Positions 1 through 11,103 of a stretch of 64,000 bases of DNA are shown in pieces (position 1 is the stretch's first letter; the number at the start of each line of letters is the position of its first letter). A model generated the notes under the pieces. The model made no database searches and had not been told where the DNA came from. It saw only the letters and a list, made by a program, of their open reading frames with translations. Source of the DNA: Undaria pinnatifida (taxonomy: Eukaryota; Sar; Phaeophyceae; Laminariales; Alariaceae); the NCBI GenBank assembly GCA_012845835.1, contig JABAKD010000012.1, positions 13,865,195 to 13,929,194 on the forward strand. The letters are read 5' to 3'. A program made the translations under genes and the position numbers.

Positions 1-1065
1 AGCACCATGCATTGAAGCTTCTTGGTATTATTCAAAGTATTACTGTACTGCACCCGTTAGGCCGTAACTTAACGAACATGCTGACAAAATAGTATATGTC
101 ACAGCAACGTAACGGTGCCTAATCCACGTCCACATACGTACACATTGTTCACCCATCGCCATGGATGTTACTACCCCCCCCCCCCCCTTCGTCCACCCAC
201 TTCCATCAAAAGTATAATATTTTCCTCGAAAAAAAAACATTTACTACGACGGCGCCCCGAAAAGACGACGTGCAGACTGATCTCAAGAACGAAAACGGAA
301 CGAAAAAACCGAATAAAATCGAGTAAAAAAGCGTAACGTCGGCAAGCAAAGCTCAAATCAAGAACATGCAAAACGCAGGTGAAAATTCAAGATGCCCCAT
401 CGACTGCCGCGACGCAGCTTCGGGGTTATTCTAGGGCCGTTCATGCCAAGAGGGAAAACACATAGACACAAAACAAAGAAAACAAACAGCCACCAACCGT
501 TATCATACGAGTACCAAAAAAAATAATAAAAACAGTACGACCGAAAACGCCACCCCACGATACCAGTACATACTACACTGTCCACGCCACCCCAGACGAC
601 AACAGACAGACGTACATACACCTGTCGGAGGCGTAGGGGAGGGGGGGAGGGGCATGGGAAAATCCCTCCCACGAACACCAGTAGTGTGGTGGTCGTGCGG
701 GGCTACTACTGCTGCTACTGCTGCTACTGCTACTATGTGCCTCGATTGTTGTGGCTTTGCGCAAGCAAGTTTTTACATGTATCTTGCACAATGTGGCCGG
801 GGCGGTGTGGTCAACACGGAGACCTTGTACGGTCAATCACAAAAAAATAAAAAATAAAAAAGTCAGTTTTCCACCCATGCTTCACTTACCGACCGTACCT
901 ACGAATATTGTACTGCCGCTGGTTTCTACTACTGTTTTTCTGGCTCAGTCGCCCGGTGTCCCGTCTAAGCTTCTGCTGCTTCCCTATGAAAAAAAAACTC
1001 GGATCTTGCATGAAGCTCTCTCGCCAGCCTTGAAACATTCTCGAGGATAAATACAAGCCGTCAAC

Positions 1066-1114
1066 CCCCCCCCCCCTCTCCCCCCCCCCTTCCCCCCCCC
1101 CCCCCCCCCCCCCC
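1066..1114. repeat. Poly-C tract
   Basis: About 49 bases of almost pure C, broken only by single T or TT interruptions. It is one of some fifteen C or G tracts of 12 or more bases in the window. Exact lengths of such tracts are unreliable in assemblies. Confidence 0.9.
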
Positions 1115-1922
1115 GAGAAAGAACAGAGTAACTATTTTGCCATCTAGAGTACTCCAGGAGGCCGCGCACCCCCTGGAAAATATAGCAGCACAGCAGCGCT
1201 TATTCACCAATCACCATTGCAGGGCTGAAACTATAACCCAGCGTTAACCCAGCGTTGGTCACAACAACGCCTAAATCGTGTACCACCCTGGGAACAAACG
1301 TAAGAACCAAAAGGCATTCCTTTGAATACCAACAACGGTTCCTATATTTCCGCCCTGGGTGGCAATTCATAGGAGAGTTTTACAGCTGCTTGCCCCCTAC
1401 TCAGATGGTGCGGAACACGACCAACACCATACGCGTAAAAAAAAACGCCATTTATATGCCACCTCACCGCAATAACTATCGTCAGCGGTACTCGACTCCT
1501 ATCATACATTGCTTGAAAAAACAGTAAACAGTCCTCGTATGGACGGACCTCCACATGCGTCTTGAAAAAAAGCCGCCATTATATGCCACTCCCTGCTAAT
1601 ATACCCGTCAATTGGAGTGTTCCTCTGAACCGAGGAGTAGCGATTCACCGCTGTGGTCCTCCTGTGGACCACCGACAAAAGAAGGCCCGATTCCAGTTCG
1701 TGCTTCACTACATCTAACCAGACTGGAACCGAAGGCTTCGCTCAGTACAGGTAGGACATGAACTTTGGGGCGCCCGGGTAACGTGTACCAAGCCTTGTTT
1801 TGGTCGGACTCGGGTGGGTACCCGGGTATATATATATATATATTGTATACCCTACTGAACATAACCTTAGAATTTGCTGGTATTCTCCTTAAAGTAATCA
1901 CACCAGTTTTGGTGTAGGGAGT

Positions 1923-1960
1923 TCCTTGACGGACGTCCTTGACGGCCTCCCTTGACGGCT
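1923..1960. repeat. CTTGACGG minisatellite
   Basis: Three close copies of TTCCTTGACGG or a variant, followed by an inverted half copy (CCGTCAAAGG). Similar CTTGAC-containing sequence recurs at 41340-41470 and 51120-51220. Confidence 0.6.
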
Positions 1961-2835
1961 TTCCGTCAAAGGATCTTCATCGTTCTTAACACATCTGCCC
2001 ACTCAAGCTACAGTCAACTTTCACAGCCGAAAACAACAAAGCACGCAGCTGTGCCTGCCCATATATACGCAATCGTAGCACTGACTACGTACCGAACCCG
2101 ATAGCGGCTGTTACTGGGAAACACAATTAACTTATAGATTACGGGCGTACCGAGTACGAGTAAAACAACACAAAAAAATATTGAGGTGCACTGTAGACTG
2201 CAAAAAAAGCTGCATATAGATACCCTACACGTGTCTTCTTGCTCCATGACTCCTTTGGCAGGAACGTACCACACCATAAACAACCAAGCGCCTTTGCGTG
2301 ACGTGCAGACAATTAAAAGCAAAAAAAAACTTCGGGGGGCTGTTTGCCTTCAGAACAAAGCAAAAAACAAACAAACAAACAAACGAAGCAAAAGCAGCGT
2401 AATAATCGTCATCCACATCATCTCGAAATCCGCACCAAAAGCGTGCGCACCTCAAGTACACAAAAAAAAAACCAGCTTACCTCAGAAAGGAGATACACCC
2501 CCCCAAAAAAATCCACAAACAAAAGAAAACAATTTCAAGAGAGGAACTATTGCTTTCTCAGGCCGCACAACGCGCCGATTGGGCCGCGCCCTACCGCGTA
2601 AAAGTAAAAAAAAAAAACAGCATGCGTAGACTATAGCTCTATAGCTCCACCTTGGTTCGTAGAAAACCTCAAAAGAATACTCCCGGAAATAAAGCCGGGG
2701 GAGAGTCACCGTCCGATAATCTAAAGACATTCATGAATGAATACAGCCATCATCAGGCAACCGTGTATCTATGTGGGTTAGCACTTCTTACTGCCTTAGA
2801 GCCCATAGCCTTCGACAGTCATCCTCCGACGACCT

Positions 2836-3075
2836 GATACTCAATGAGGTACTCTAAGAGATGCTCTATGCGATACCCTACGAGATACTCTGGGAGATAC
2901 TATAGGAGATACTCTACGAGACTGTAGGAGGTACGCTACGAGACTGTAGGAGGTACTCTACGACAGGAGGTACTCTACGAGATTGCAGGAGGTACTCTTG
3001 AGAGATACTCTGGGAGGTACCCTAGGAGGTTCTCCAGGAAACACCCTACCACATACTCTCGGATACTCTAGGACA
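2836..3075. repeat. GATACTCTR-type minisatellite
   Basis: Roughly fifteen degenerate copies of a 12-20 bp unit built on GATACTCT and GGAGGTACTCTACGA. Unit length drifts along the array. No gene overlaps it convincingly. Confidence 0.8.
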
Positions 3076-4049
3076 AGGGTCCTTCCTCTGTCTGTGCCCG
3101 CGGCACACAATCGAAATATCGAAACACCTCTTCTCATCACATTAAATATTTTTAACTTGCGCTAGGACAGCCGAATTATCTCTCTCGCAGTTCATCTTTT
3201 GCCGCCGTCTGTTCGGCGGCCCTCGTCCATCGCACTATTAATAGAGACGTTCACCACACGTCTTTGCTTGGGCCGCGCCAACTCGTTGCGCATATTTTGC
3301 CTTGTCGAGCCGTCGCGCGTCTTTCGTCTGTGAACGGTGAACAACCTGGTCAAAAACAACAAAAGGGAGAGGAATCAGATGTTAGATGGGCTACGAGCCG
3401 AACGAAGAGAATCGTGCGACTTGGTCAACAAGGAAATACACAGAGAGGAGTTACTTTAGACGCGTTACACGCCGAGTAAAGATAGCCCTGTAGACTTCAT
3501 AGAGCGAGCGTGCGCTTTCGAAGAGTTTTGAGGTACCTGGCACACTTTGCGCGGGAGCAAGCGGTCTTTCGGCGAGCTGCGAGATGCAGGGGCTACGTGA
3601 CACGAGCTGCGATGTAAACGAGCTGTGCTGCACGCGAGCTGTGGGATACATCAGCTGTAAGATACACCACCAGTGCGATACACGAGCTACGAGGTACAAC
3701 ACAAGCTGTGTGGCACACGAGCGGCACACCAGCAGCACACGATTAGCACGCGGGCACAGCCTCCCTCGTGTGCGGTTCTGCGCCACACGCTTGCAGGTGA
3801 TGCGCGGTAACACCACAACCAACAGAACGTCACCTACCACCAATACCCACACACCATCACACGTTCCAGCAACCCAACAAATACGGACGCATACGAAATC
3901 GGCAACAACTCCATACGCGTCGCGCTGTTGCCCTTAAATAGAACTGCAACATGCATGCCGCACGAATTCCAAGTAGTATGGTCCCCAAACACGTGGGCGT
4001 GGAGCTAAACGGGTGAACTATAAGAAAGGTATTGGCACGCTGGCACCAT
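3076..4049. other. Region without a supported gene
   Basis: From 3584 to about 3730 there is a degenerate repeat of the type ACACGAGCTGYGAKGTA. It lets a 117-codon frame stay open on the plus strand, but that frame is repeat-driven and Thr/Arg-rich, so I do not call it a gene. Confidence 0.5.
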
Positions 4050-6045
4050 GCACAAACCACACCATAACGGAATACCTCGTAGGTACAGTATCACGCCGTT
4101 CCAGCAAGGGGCGCATGACATTCTAGCAACGGATACGCCATTGCAACGAAGGATATAGATCAATTACAGCAATCCATCGCCGGGTAGAGATCGCACGATG
4201 ACGTTCCACCAATCGATACGTAAACGACAATATTAATGGCCCAGAAAGGGCTAGGAACCACATGACGTCAATCCAGCAATCACTATTCCTCAATACGAAG
4301 TACAATTACACATGCCACATCACACCATCCACCGGCCCGCACCGGGGTGACGGCCACGCGTTAAGCCCGTCAACGACATTCCTGTCTAGTTTTGATTGGC
4401 CACAAAAATGTATTTCTTGCTATCTCACCCACCTTCCATCATATATATACAGATGCCATTCATTTCGTGAGCGGTACCAGCAATCACGCCGCCTCCCGAT
4501 GAGAGGGGCGTAACATGCCATTCCAGCAATCACTGTTACTTACCACTACACTTACGCATGCCACGCCGCACCCCAAACCACACCGTTCAGCGCCCAGCCC
4601 GGGGATCACACGTAGAGCTCGTCCACGGCATTCATGTCTAGGGTCTACTGGCATGGTACACGGTACCGGCATATCAGTAAGAAATATGGCCTTTTTTTTA
4701 CTGCTATAATAGCCCATACTCTCAAGGTTGGCTCGTACACAATGCCCTTTCTTTAGCTTGCACACCGTCGACAACTCAATTTTGTTGCGCGGGACCCCCA
4801 CTATTTTACGGTTATACAGCAGTAGCCCATGGTCGAGGGCTGGCGACGCAGCATCATTTTCTTAGCCTGCCCACCTTCAATATACCACCGGTTTTGTTGC
4901 GCGGGGACCCCCCCCTGTTTTTTTGTCTTACTCTCATGATCCATTGACTACCTACCGTCGGATAACAACAAAAATCTCAATCTTCTCATCTCATCCATGT
5001 TCTGGCGCCAGACCCTCAAAATAACGCCGACTCCCGACCAGAGGGCCATACTGTCCCATCCCCGTAATCGCTGTTACGTACTGGTACACCCTATGATTAC
5101 ACAAGCCGCACAGCACAGCGCAGCACACGCCACAGCACGTCATCGTACAGCGGCCAGCAGGTGGATCTCACGTTAAGCTCATCTAAGACCGTCGCAAAAT
5201 CAGGGTCAACCACACAACATAATTTCATCAAGTTTGGTCCACCTCCCTCCCTCTCCATTTTCTAGGGCGGTACTACAAATCCCCGCTAACGTTTGAGAGA
5301 TAGATGGTGGCCACAGACGGCGAAACAGGAAGATAAGATACGCAAACAATTTTTATGTAATACTGTATATGGAAAAAGCATAATGAGCGCCCAAATGTTG
5401 GAGGCGTCCACTAGGAGTAGGAACGGTGCTCCGCCTTGAAAGAGATGCGTGGACAATCGTCAAATCACCAAGGCAAGCAAAAAATGAGTACAGGGCCCTC
5501 AATGTCTATAGACTGACAGAAGCAAACATGTTTTTTTGCGCTTAAATGCCAAGATATTTTTCTTTCTCTCATAGCCGAATAGACACTACCGTTGACTACA
5601 CATTCGCCCTTTCATCAATTTTTACCCACCTTCCACCCTCCATTTTCGAGCGCGGGCGGGACTCACAAAATCACGCCGCCTCCAGATCAGAGGGTCACAC
5701 GTCTCCTCTTCCCCGTCTACGGGTGCTACTCGCATGGTAGAAATACCGAAAAAAAATGTTGAAAAGAGTTTTCCTACTTTTGGACAATAACCCATAGTGC
5801 AGGGTTGACTACCCAATATTAATTTTGTTTTCTCACGCACCTTCCACCCTACATTTTCTACCGCGAGACCCTCAAAATCACGCCGCCAGAACGCATCCTC
5901 CCCCTCGTCTTTTTCGCCAAGGCCTTTCATTCCCTTCGTACCCCATACGTCTAGGGTTGAGTACTCACTACTGTTGTTGGTATATCTCACCTTCCATTTT
6001 CTAGCGCGGGACCCTCAAAATCACGCCGCCTCCCGATCAGAAGGC
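4050..6045. repeat. Decayed satellite array, unit about 200-300 bp
   Basis: At least six diverged copies share GCGGGACCCTCAAAATCACG followed by CCGCCTCCCGATCAGAGGGCC, and upstream AATAACCCATAGTGCAGGG plus TTTCTCACCCACCTTCCACC. Recognisable copies lie near 4490, 4790, 4900, 5035, 5660, 5860 and 6015. Spacing is irregular, so the array is old. The last copy runs into the 3' end of the 6021-7109 minus frame. Minus-strand frames here end in similar peptides (SHREAA, SDREAA), as expected if a coding 3' end was amplified and then decayed. Confidence 0.6.
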
Positions 6046-7109
6046 CAAAACACCTCCTCCCTCCCCTTTTTCAAATCCGACCCCGGAAACCGCGCCGGCG
6101 GCCAGCCGCGCGCCTCGCCGCGCCCAACCCTACCCCACAAGTCCGTCCTCGCGCGCCCCCGCCGCCGTTCCGTGCCGACCATAACAACCATCGGCACCGT
6201 CGGTGGCGTCGCCCTCTTAGGCTTACCGGCGTTAATCCGGTAAGGGTTGACAGGGTCGTCTCCCCATTCCCACACCCGCGCAGCCGCAGGAGGACCTGAT
6301 GCCGCTACTCCAGCTCCTACCGGAGCTTCCTTAGGTGCCGCGCCTGCTGCTGCTGTTGACGATGACGCAGCTCGTACTCCTGCTGCTGATGCTGCCGCTG
6401 CTGCTGCTACTGCTGATGCTGGTAGGCGTGGTGCTGTTACCCCACTCCGGGCTGTACAAGGGGAGGCTAACAAGGTATTTAATGCTGGGGTCCGGGGCGG
6501 CGCCGGGGCCACCGTATTCGGTGGTGGTGGAGGGGCGGGCAGCGCGTTCCCAACGGGTATGGGTAGCAGGTCATTGTCGTGGCAAGGCTCTTCCTCAGCG
6601 TCGCTAGCGTGGGATGTTTCTCCGTGTGGAGGGATGTCCTCGTTGGGGGGGAGGGCGCTTCCCCCTTTCGGAGGGGTGTTTCTGTTTTGGAGGGTGCTCC
6701 CGTTGGGGGGGGGGGGGGTGTCCCCTCTCGGAGGGGTGCCCTTTTTTAGGGCGGCGGGGGCACTAAGGGGAGTGACCCCATTGGGGAGCTTGTCTCCTGT
6801 GTCGGCGCTGCGGGAGGTGAAATTCGACGCCGAGTTTTTGCTGTTGTAGCGGGCGTTTCTGTTCTGCTGAAACGACGACGACTCCGTCATGCTGGTGGTG
6901 GCCTTCGACCGCGCGACCCACAAGGAGGTTGACTTGCGGCAGCGCTTGCGGGCGTGGACGTTCTTCCGCCAGCGCGCCGGCATAATGACCTGGACGGAGG
7001 GCAGGCTGGAGGCGATATTCCTCCCCCACCCGGAGCTGCGGACGGAGGGCGGTGACGCGAGTGAGTCGAGAGGGAGGCACGGACGAGGGCATCGGGACAG
7101 ATCAGACAC
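6021..7109 (-). CDS. Hypothetical Ala/Pro-rich protein, longest open frame
   Basis: I do not recognise a family. The frame is open for 362 codons, far longer than any other. It begins at GTG; the first internal ATG is about 42 codons in, so the 5' end may be an exon border (CTCCGTCCGCAG precedes CTCCGG on the minus strand near 7040). The N-terminal third is basic and Ser/Asn-rich; the middle is Pro/Gly-rich with runs such as PPPPPNTVAPAPP; then comes an alanine block near residues 235-265 and a basic tail containing ERRRGRAR. No signal peptide or membrane span is seen. The composition suggests a disordered linker protein. The C-terminus lies in the decayed satellite. A plus-strand frame at 6889-7137 (starting MLVVAFDRATHKEVD) is a rival reading. 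Confidence 0.4.
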   Translation of the reverse strand: MSDLSRCPRPCLPLDSLASPPSVRSSGWGRNIASSLPSVQVIMPARWRKNVHARKRCRKSTSLWVARSKATTSMTESSSFQQNRNARYNSKNSASNFTSRSADTGDKLPNGVTPLSAPAALKKGTPPRGDTPPPPNGSTLQNRNTPPKGGSALPPNEDIPPHGETSHASDAEEEPCHDNDLLPIPVGNALPAPPPPPNTVAPAPPRTPALNTLLASPCTARSGVTAPRLPASAVAAAAAASAAGVRAASSSTAAAGAAPKEAPVGAGVAASGPPAAARVWEWGDDPVNPYRINAGKPKRATPPTVPMVVMVGTERRRGRARTDLWGRVGRGEARGWPPARFPGSDLKKGREEVFWPSDREAA

Positions 7110-7325
7110 GAGTCGACAAACTCGAATTTTTATTTGACTCGTGTTTTCTTAGAAGTTTAGACAGGTTTAGACATATTCCAAGAACAACAAGTTTCACCAA
7201 CCCCACTCAACGTTGACCGTTGCCGAGGGTGGCGACGCAAGCGAGTCGGGAGGGGGGACACGGGCGAGGAAGGGCAATAGGGACAGATCAGACATGAGTC
7301 GACGACGCGCGAATTTGTTCCTGTT
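7030..7325. repeat. Tandem duplication of about 190 bp
   Basis: 7030-7120 and 7218-7310 are homologous: both contain GGTGACGCGAGTGAGTCGRG and GGGACAGATCAGACAYGAGT. The first copy overlaps the 5' end of the 6021-7109 frame. Confidence 0.75.
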
Positions 7326-8390
7326 CGCGCTTTTTTCAGGAGTTTGGACCTTACCTCATCGGATTGTCTTTCAAGAACGAAAACGAAAATTCCCCCCGAA
7401 AAACATTTTGTAGCATAAGAAACGGTCCAGTCACAACCGATTCAGCTCCGTCCTATATATAAAAGTCATTATTTCAGACGAAAAAATCGATCCCACAGCT
7501 AAAGGGTCTTCTGCACGTTTACGTTAAAAACACAAAAATCGGGCAGCATGAATTAATTCCTTTATATTACGACACATTTACGTATTCTTGGGCTGTTAAA
7601 TGAAATACAGGGTCGGTCGTATTGACTAGTATTGGCACGGTACACGGGGGACGAAGAGGGCACGGTACACGCATTCTATAACCATCGTCACCACCTGAAA
7701 CACCTGACCAAGACAAGCTAACCAAGACCAAGCACCTGACACCTGACACCTGACAGCGAGGCCATCAAAAAAAGCGTTCGACGCCATCAAAAGCAGAACG
7801 GTTCTGGTAGAGTCAGCAGGCAAGAGCCGCATTTCAGAACAAGACCTGGTCGTATTATTACGTATTACTATTAATGAGTATATACAACACGTTGTACTTG
7901 AACAGGGTAAACTTTCACCAGATGGGGCGGGTTTAAAAAACAAAAAAAACAAAAACGCATTCTGTGCGTTTATGCATGTTTGTGATTATCATGTCGCCGA
8001 AAATGCGATGGCGATGGAAAGCGATAACTGGCACAAATCAATGACAATCGACGAGCAGGGGGAATGCTGAATGAACCCCATCCGCGATAGCTTCACCATT
8101 CCCACTGCTGCTGCTCTATTGTAATCACAACCCACCCTTCTAAAGCTCACGTTCCCGCACTTTTTAGCGAAATGATAAAAACGGGCGAAAAGTACATAGT
8201 CTACAGCAGTGTATAATTTTGATTCCCGGTATAGACCATGTTGATGTTGTTCTCAAACTAACTCGCATAATTTTCAAGTCCGTGGTCACAAGGGAGGCAG
8301 GCTCCAGCCACTCTGGAGTGGAGGAATACCCCAGGGAAAAAACAAACAAACCAAAGGTGGTACACGCAATGCCATACCTGGTATTATAAA
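7326..8390. other. Region without a supported gene; weak SINE fragment
   Basis: No gene seen. 8030-8090 resembles the middle of the SINE described at 9297 (CAATCGACGAGCAG, then GGGAATGCTGAA, then CGCGATA) and may be an old fragment. 8278-8345 is shared in diverged form with 21185-21245 (reverse) and 36675-36720. Confidence 0.45.
8376..8382. other. 7-bp palindromic micro-insert (TA-CCTGG-TA)
   Basis: The repeat X copy here reads CAT-ACCTGGT-ATTATAAAA. The inverted paralogue at 51015-51030 reads CATATTATAAAA. The difference is exactly ACCTGGT between T and A, equivalent to CCTGG between duplicated TA. Confidence 0.75.
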
Positions 8391-9250
8391 AATTAAAATA
8401 CACTCCAGCTGTGAGATCGAATATTTTGTCGAAACTCATCTTTGCAAGCTGTGTGTGATACTCCGATCGCGCGTATTACGGGTTGTGTGTCCTCATTAAG
8501 GATATAGGTCGGCGACTCCCCTTGCAACTACAGCAGTGTAGCTATCAGGGTCAACAGGGTGATGTTAGGCAGTCTGTGCGCGGAAACTATAAAACCCGTT
8601 TCTGAGGGGGACAAAATCTGACAGCTGTGGAAGGAAATGCATCAGTTTATCATGTGAATCCTGTAATCGAATATCCGGTGAGGGGAGGGCGGAGTTTTTA
8701 AGGACGTGGGGGCCTGATTTCGATCACAAGGGGGGCGGGAGGGGGGAAGGGGGGGGAGGGGATGGGTGGGGCAGGTCTACTTGTGCGTGGAAACTATAAA
8801 TATTTCTTGTGGGGGAGGGGGAGGAATGTGGCGGGGGGGGGCCGGGGGCGGGGGGGGAGGGCTTTAGGTCGCATAGATGTAGGGGTTGGCTATACGCGTG
8901 GTGCTAGTTCTAGGCGATGGTGCGGGTGGTGGGTGAAGGAGGGGGCGTTGGGGACGGGGGTGGGTGGGAATTGCAGCAGCGGCATGGACGGCTTTGAAAC
9001 GATAACGAGGCGATATCCAGGGCGTGGAAGTGTTTATTACTCTGGCGGATTTCGATAGTAGGTGGGGCGTTTGAGCAAGAGGGAGCGAGGGAAAAAAAAG
9101 AAAAAAAGAAGAAAAAAAAGGCGGGGGGGGGAGGGGGGAAGGGTTTTCAAGAGGTTTAGGTCACATATATATATAATATTAAAATCAAGGATTTGGTCGA
9201 CACTGATGTTCGCAATATCATTGTGTATCATAGCTGATGCAATTCATGCC
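8391..9250 (+). repeat. Dispersed repeat X, copy 1
   Basis: This stretch is repeated in inverse orientation at 49541-51015, and in part at 21655-22160 (same orientation) and 46370-46720 (inverse). Landmarks in order: CTCCAGCTGTGAGATCGAA, CAAGCTGTGTGTGATACTCC, TCAACAGGGTGATGTTAGG, several G-rich tracts, GGCGATATCCAGGGCGTGG, then TTTAGGTCACATATA. No protein is recognised. It could be a non-autonomous DNA element with subrepeats. The CTTTGCAAGCTG motif is also the terminal sequence of the MITE at 61301. Confidence 0.7.
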
Positions 9251-9296
9251 TCCGCCAGAAAAATAAAAAAAAGTGAAACCGGAGTCAGCCTACGAT

Positions 9297-9613
9297 ATAC
9301 ACCACCCCAGTGGCGTATCAGGTTATCCTCGAGCCTGGTATAGGTAACCTTTGTGAGTTCGAGCCCCACCGAGTGCATACTCGTATAAATTCGTTGGGAC
9401 TTTTTCTTGTGCACAAATTGACTTGCCGAAAGCGCGAGAGCGTGAGTTAGCAACACTCGATGAAAAGTCGACGAGCAGTGGGATTGCTGAACCCTATGCG
9501 CGATAAAAATTGAAGGCAAGAACCGGGGGGAAGAAGGGACGGCATCTATCTGTGACCACGGCTTGTCCAGAAGCTCGAAAGTACACTCGTATGTGTGCGC
9601 AAAAAAAAAAAAA
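9297..9613 (+). mobile_element. tRNA-derived SINE, copy 1
   Basis: A pol III-type head carries an A box TGGCGTATCAGG (9311-9322) and a B box AGTTCGAGCCC (9356-9366). An unrelated body of about 220 bp follows, then an A13 tail (9601-9613). It sits inside repeat Y: the paralogue near 21070-21085 reads GTCAGCCTACGATGTGCCAGG (inverse strand) without the SINE, giving an empty site. No clear target duplication here. Confidence 0.85.
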
Positions 9614-10027
9614 TGCCAGGTCGATACTGGTACATATCGTACGCCTCACTACTACTCGCGCCTGCAAAACCGACTACACCGCTTGCCACCTAGAAAAGAC
9701 CACTACGATTACGTTACACGTAGTACGTAACACTCCGCATATGCACGTCAGACTCAAATAAATTGGAAAAAACAAAGAAAAGAAAAGAAGAGAAAGCGAA
9801 AAAGGCAAGGAAGAGAAAGAAAAGACACGAAGAGGAAGCACTGGAAGGAAAGGGGAAAAAAACACCGTACTAGCAGACCCTAAAGACGGCATTGAGTCCA
9901 TAAGAGTGCATCATCAAGTGCATCAATGGCACTGGGGGGAGAACGCATCAAGGCGAAGAAGTCAGGGCAGCCTTACGCTACCAGCTTGTGACGGCCATTG
10001 GAAGGCCCACAAACCATACGTGTATAT
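9614..10027 (-). repeat. Dispersed repeat Y, copy 1
   Basis: Inverse copy of 19375-19621 plus 20824-21130. With 9220-9296 it forms one element split by SINE copy 1. Landmarks: GCCAGGTCGATACTGG, a GA-rich tract (9765-9850), CTAGCAGACCC, GTGACGGCCATTGGAAGGCC. No gene recognised; 19431-19560 of the other copy gives a protein-like frame that is not conserved here. Confidence 0.75.
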
Positions 10028-10346
10028 ATAGATTTTTAATTTTCTTACATTTTTACTTTCCAGCTTCTGGACAAGCCGTGGTCACAGGTGTCGTCCCTTC
10101 TCCCCCCCGGTTCTTGCCTTCAATTTTTATCGCGCGTAGGGTTCAGCAATCGCACTGCTCGTCGATTTTTCATCGAGTGTTTGTTGCTGACTTACGCTCT
10201 CGCTCTTTCCCCAAGTCAATTTGGGCACAAGGAAAAGTCCCCACGAATTTATACGAGTAAGCACTCGGCGGGGCTCTAACCCACGAAACTGACCTATACC
10301 AGGCTCGATGATAACCTGATACGCCACCGGGGCGACCGGTGTATAT
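10028..10346 (-). mobile_element. tRNA-derived SINE, copy 2
   Basis: Same family as 9297-9613, opposite orientation, with a degraded A-rich tail (T-rich at 10032-10053). The head ends at about 10339. TGTATAT at 10021-10027 and again at 10340-10346 is a plausible 7-bp target duplication. Confidence 0.85.
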
Positions 10347-10769
10347 CGAAGCCCGACTTCGTAGAATAAAAATATGAGTTGCACAAGCGTATCAACTCTT
10401 GAGAGGGCAGCTCTCGAAGGTTGGTGTTTCGTGTTAGGTGTTTTCGAAACATGCACGCAACATTTTTTTTCGAGCTGGCAATTTCGGTGTGGTTCAGGTG
10501 ACAGGAACATGTAATTTCGTTAGTTCCGTATGAAAATTATGAATCCCCTGGTACAATAATATCGTCCAATATCGTCCATTTTCACCACCTATTGTACGAA
10601 GTATGTAACGAATGCACGGGCCAAGGTCATTTTAAGAACACAAACACACCTTTCATGTTCGACCCTACATATCTACCCCTCATTACCTGTTTTTTTTCCC
10701 ATACGTACGTATTCATGTACACATTTGCATCGCATTACCTTGCCGTATTTGCTGAATACCAGGTATGTC
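10347..10769. other. Spacer without a supported gene
   Basis: No gene seen. A short plus frame from 10592 has no recognisable domain. TACCAGGTA occurs at about 10757 just before SINE copy 3. Confidence 0.5.
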
Positions 10770-10776
10770 GTATACC

Positions 10777-11096
10777 TCTTTCTTTTTTTTTTCTTCGCAC
10801 ACTTTTACTTGCCAGCTTCTGGACAACAAGCCGTGGTCACGGGTGTCGTCCCTTCTCCCCCCCGGTTGTTGCCTTCAATTTTTATCGCGCATAGGGTTCA
10901 GCAATCCCACTGCTCATCGATTTTTCATCAATTGTTTGTTGCTAACTCACGCTCTCGCTCTTTCCCCAAGTCAATTTGTGCACAAGAAAAAGTCCCCACG
11001 AATTTATACGAGTATTATGCACTCGGGGGGATTCGAACTCACGAAACTGGCCTATACCAGGCTCGAGGATAACCTGATACGCCACCGGGGCGACCG
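10777..11096 (-). mobile_element. tRNA-derived SINE, copy 3
   Basis: Full-length minus copy with a T-rich tail at 10779-10793. Flanked by GTATACC on both sides (10770-10776 and 11097-11103), a 7-bp target duplication that fixes the 5' end of the element at CGGTCGCCCCGGTGGCG. Confidence 0.9.
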
Positions 11097-11103
11097 GTAT
11101 ACC

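Larger units (their letters stand above)
1..2835. other. Region without a supported gene
   Basis: I see no convincing gene. The stretch holds a C14 run (174-187), a CTG/CTA run (702-737), a long C tract (1066-1114), a diverged direct duplication (1437-1485 and 1565-1610), a (TA)n run (1826-1843) and a CTTGACGG minisatellite (1923-1960). Short open frames across 115-1527 are fragmented and mostly in low-complexity DNA. Confidence 0.6.
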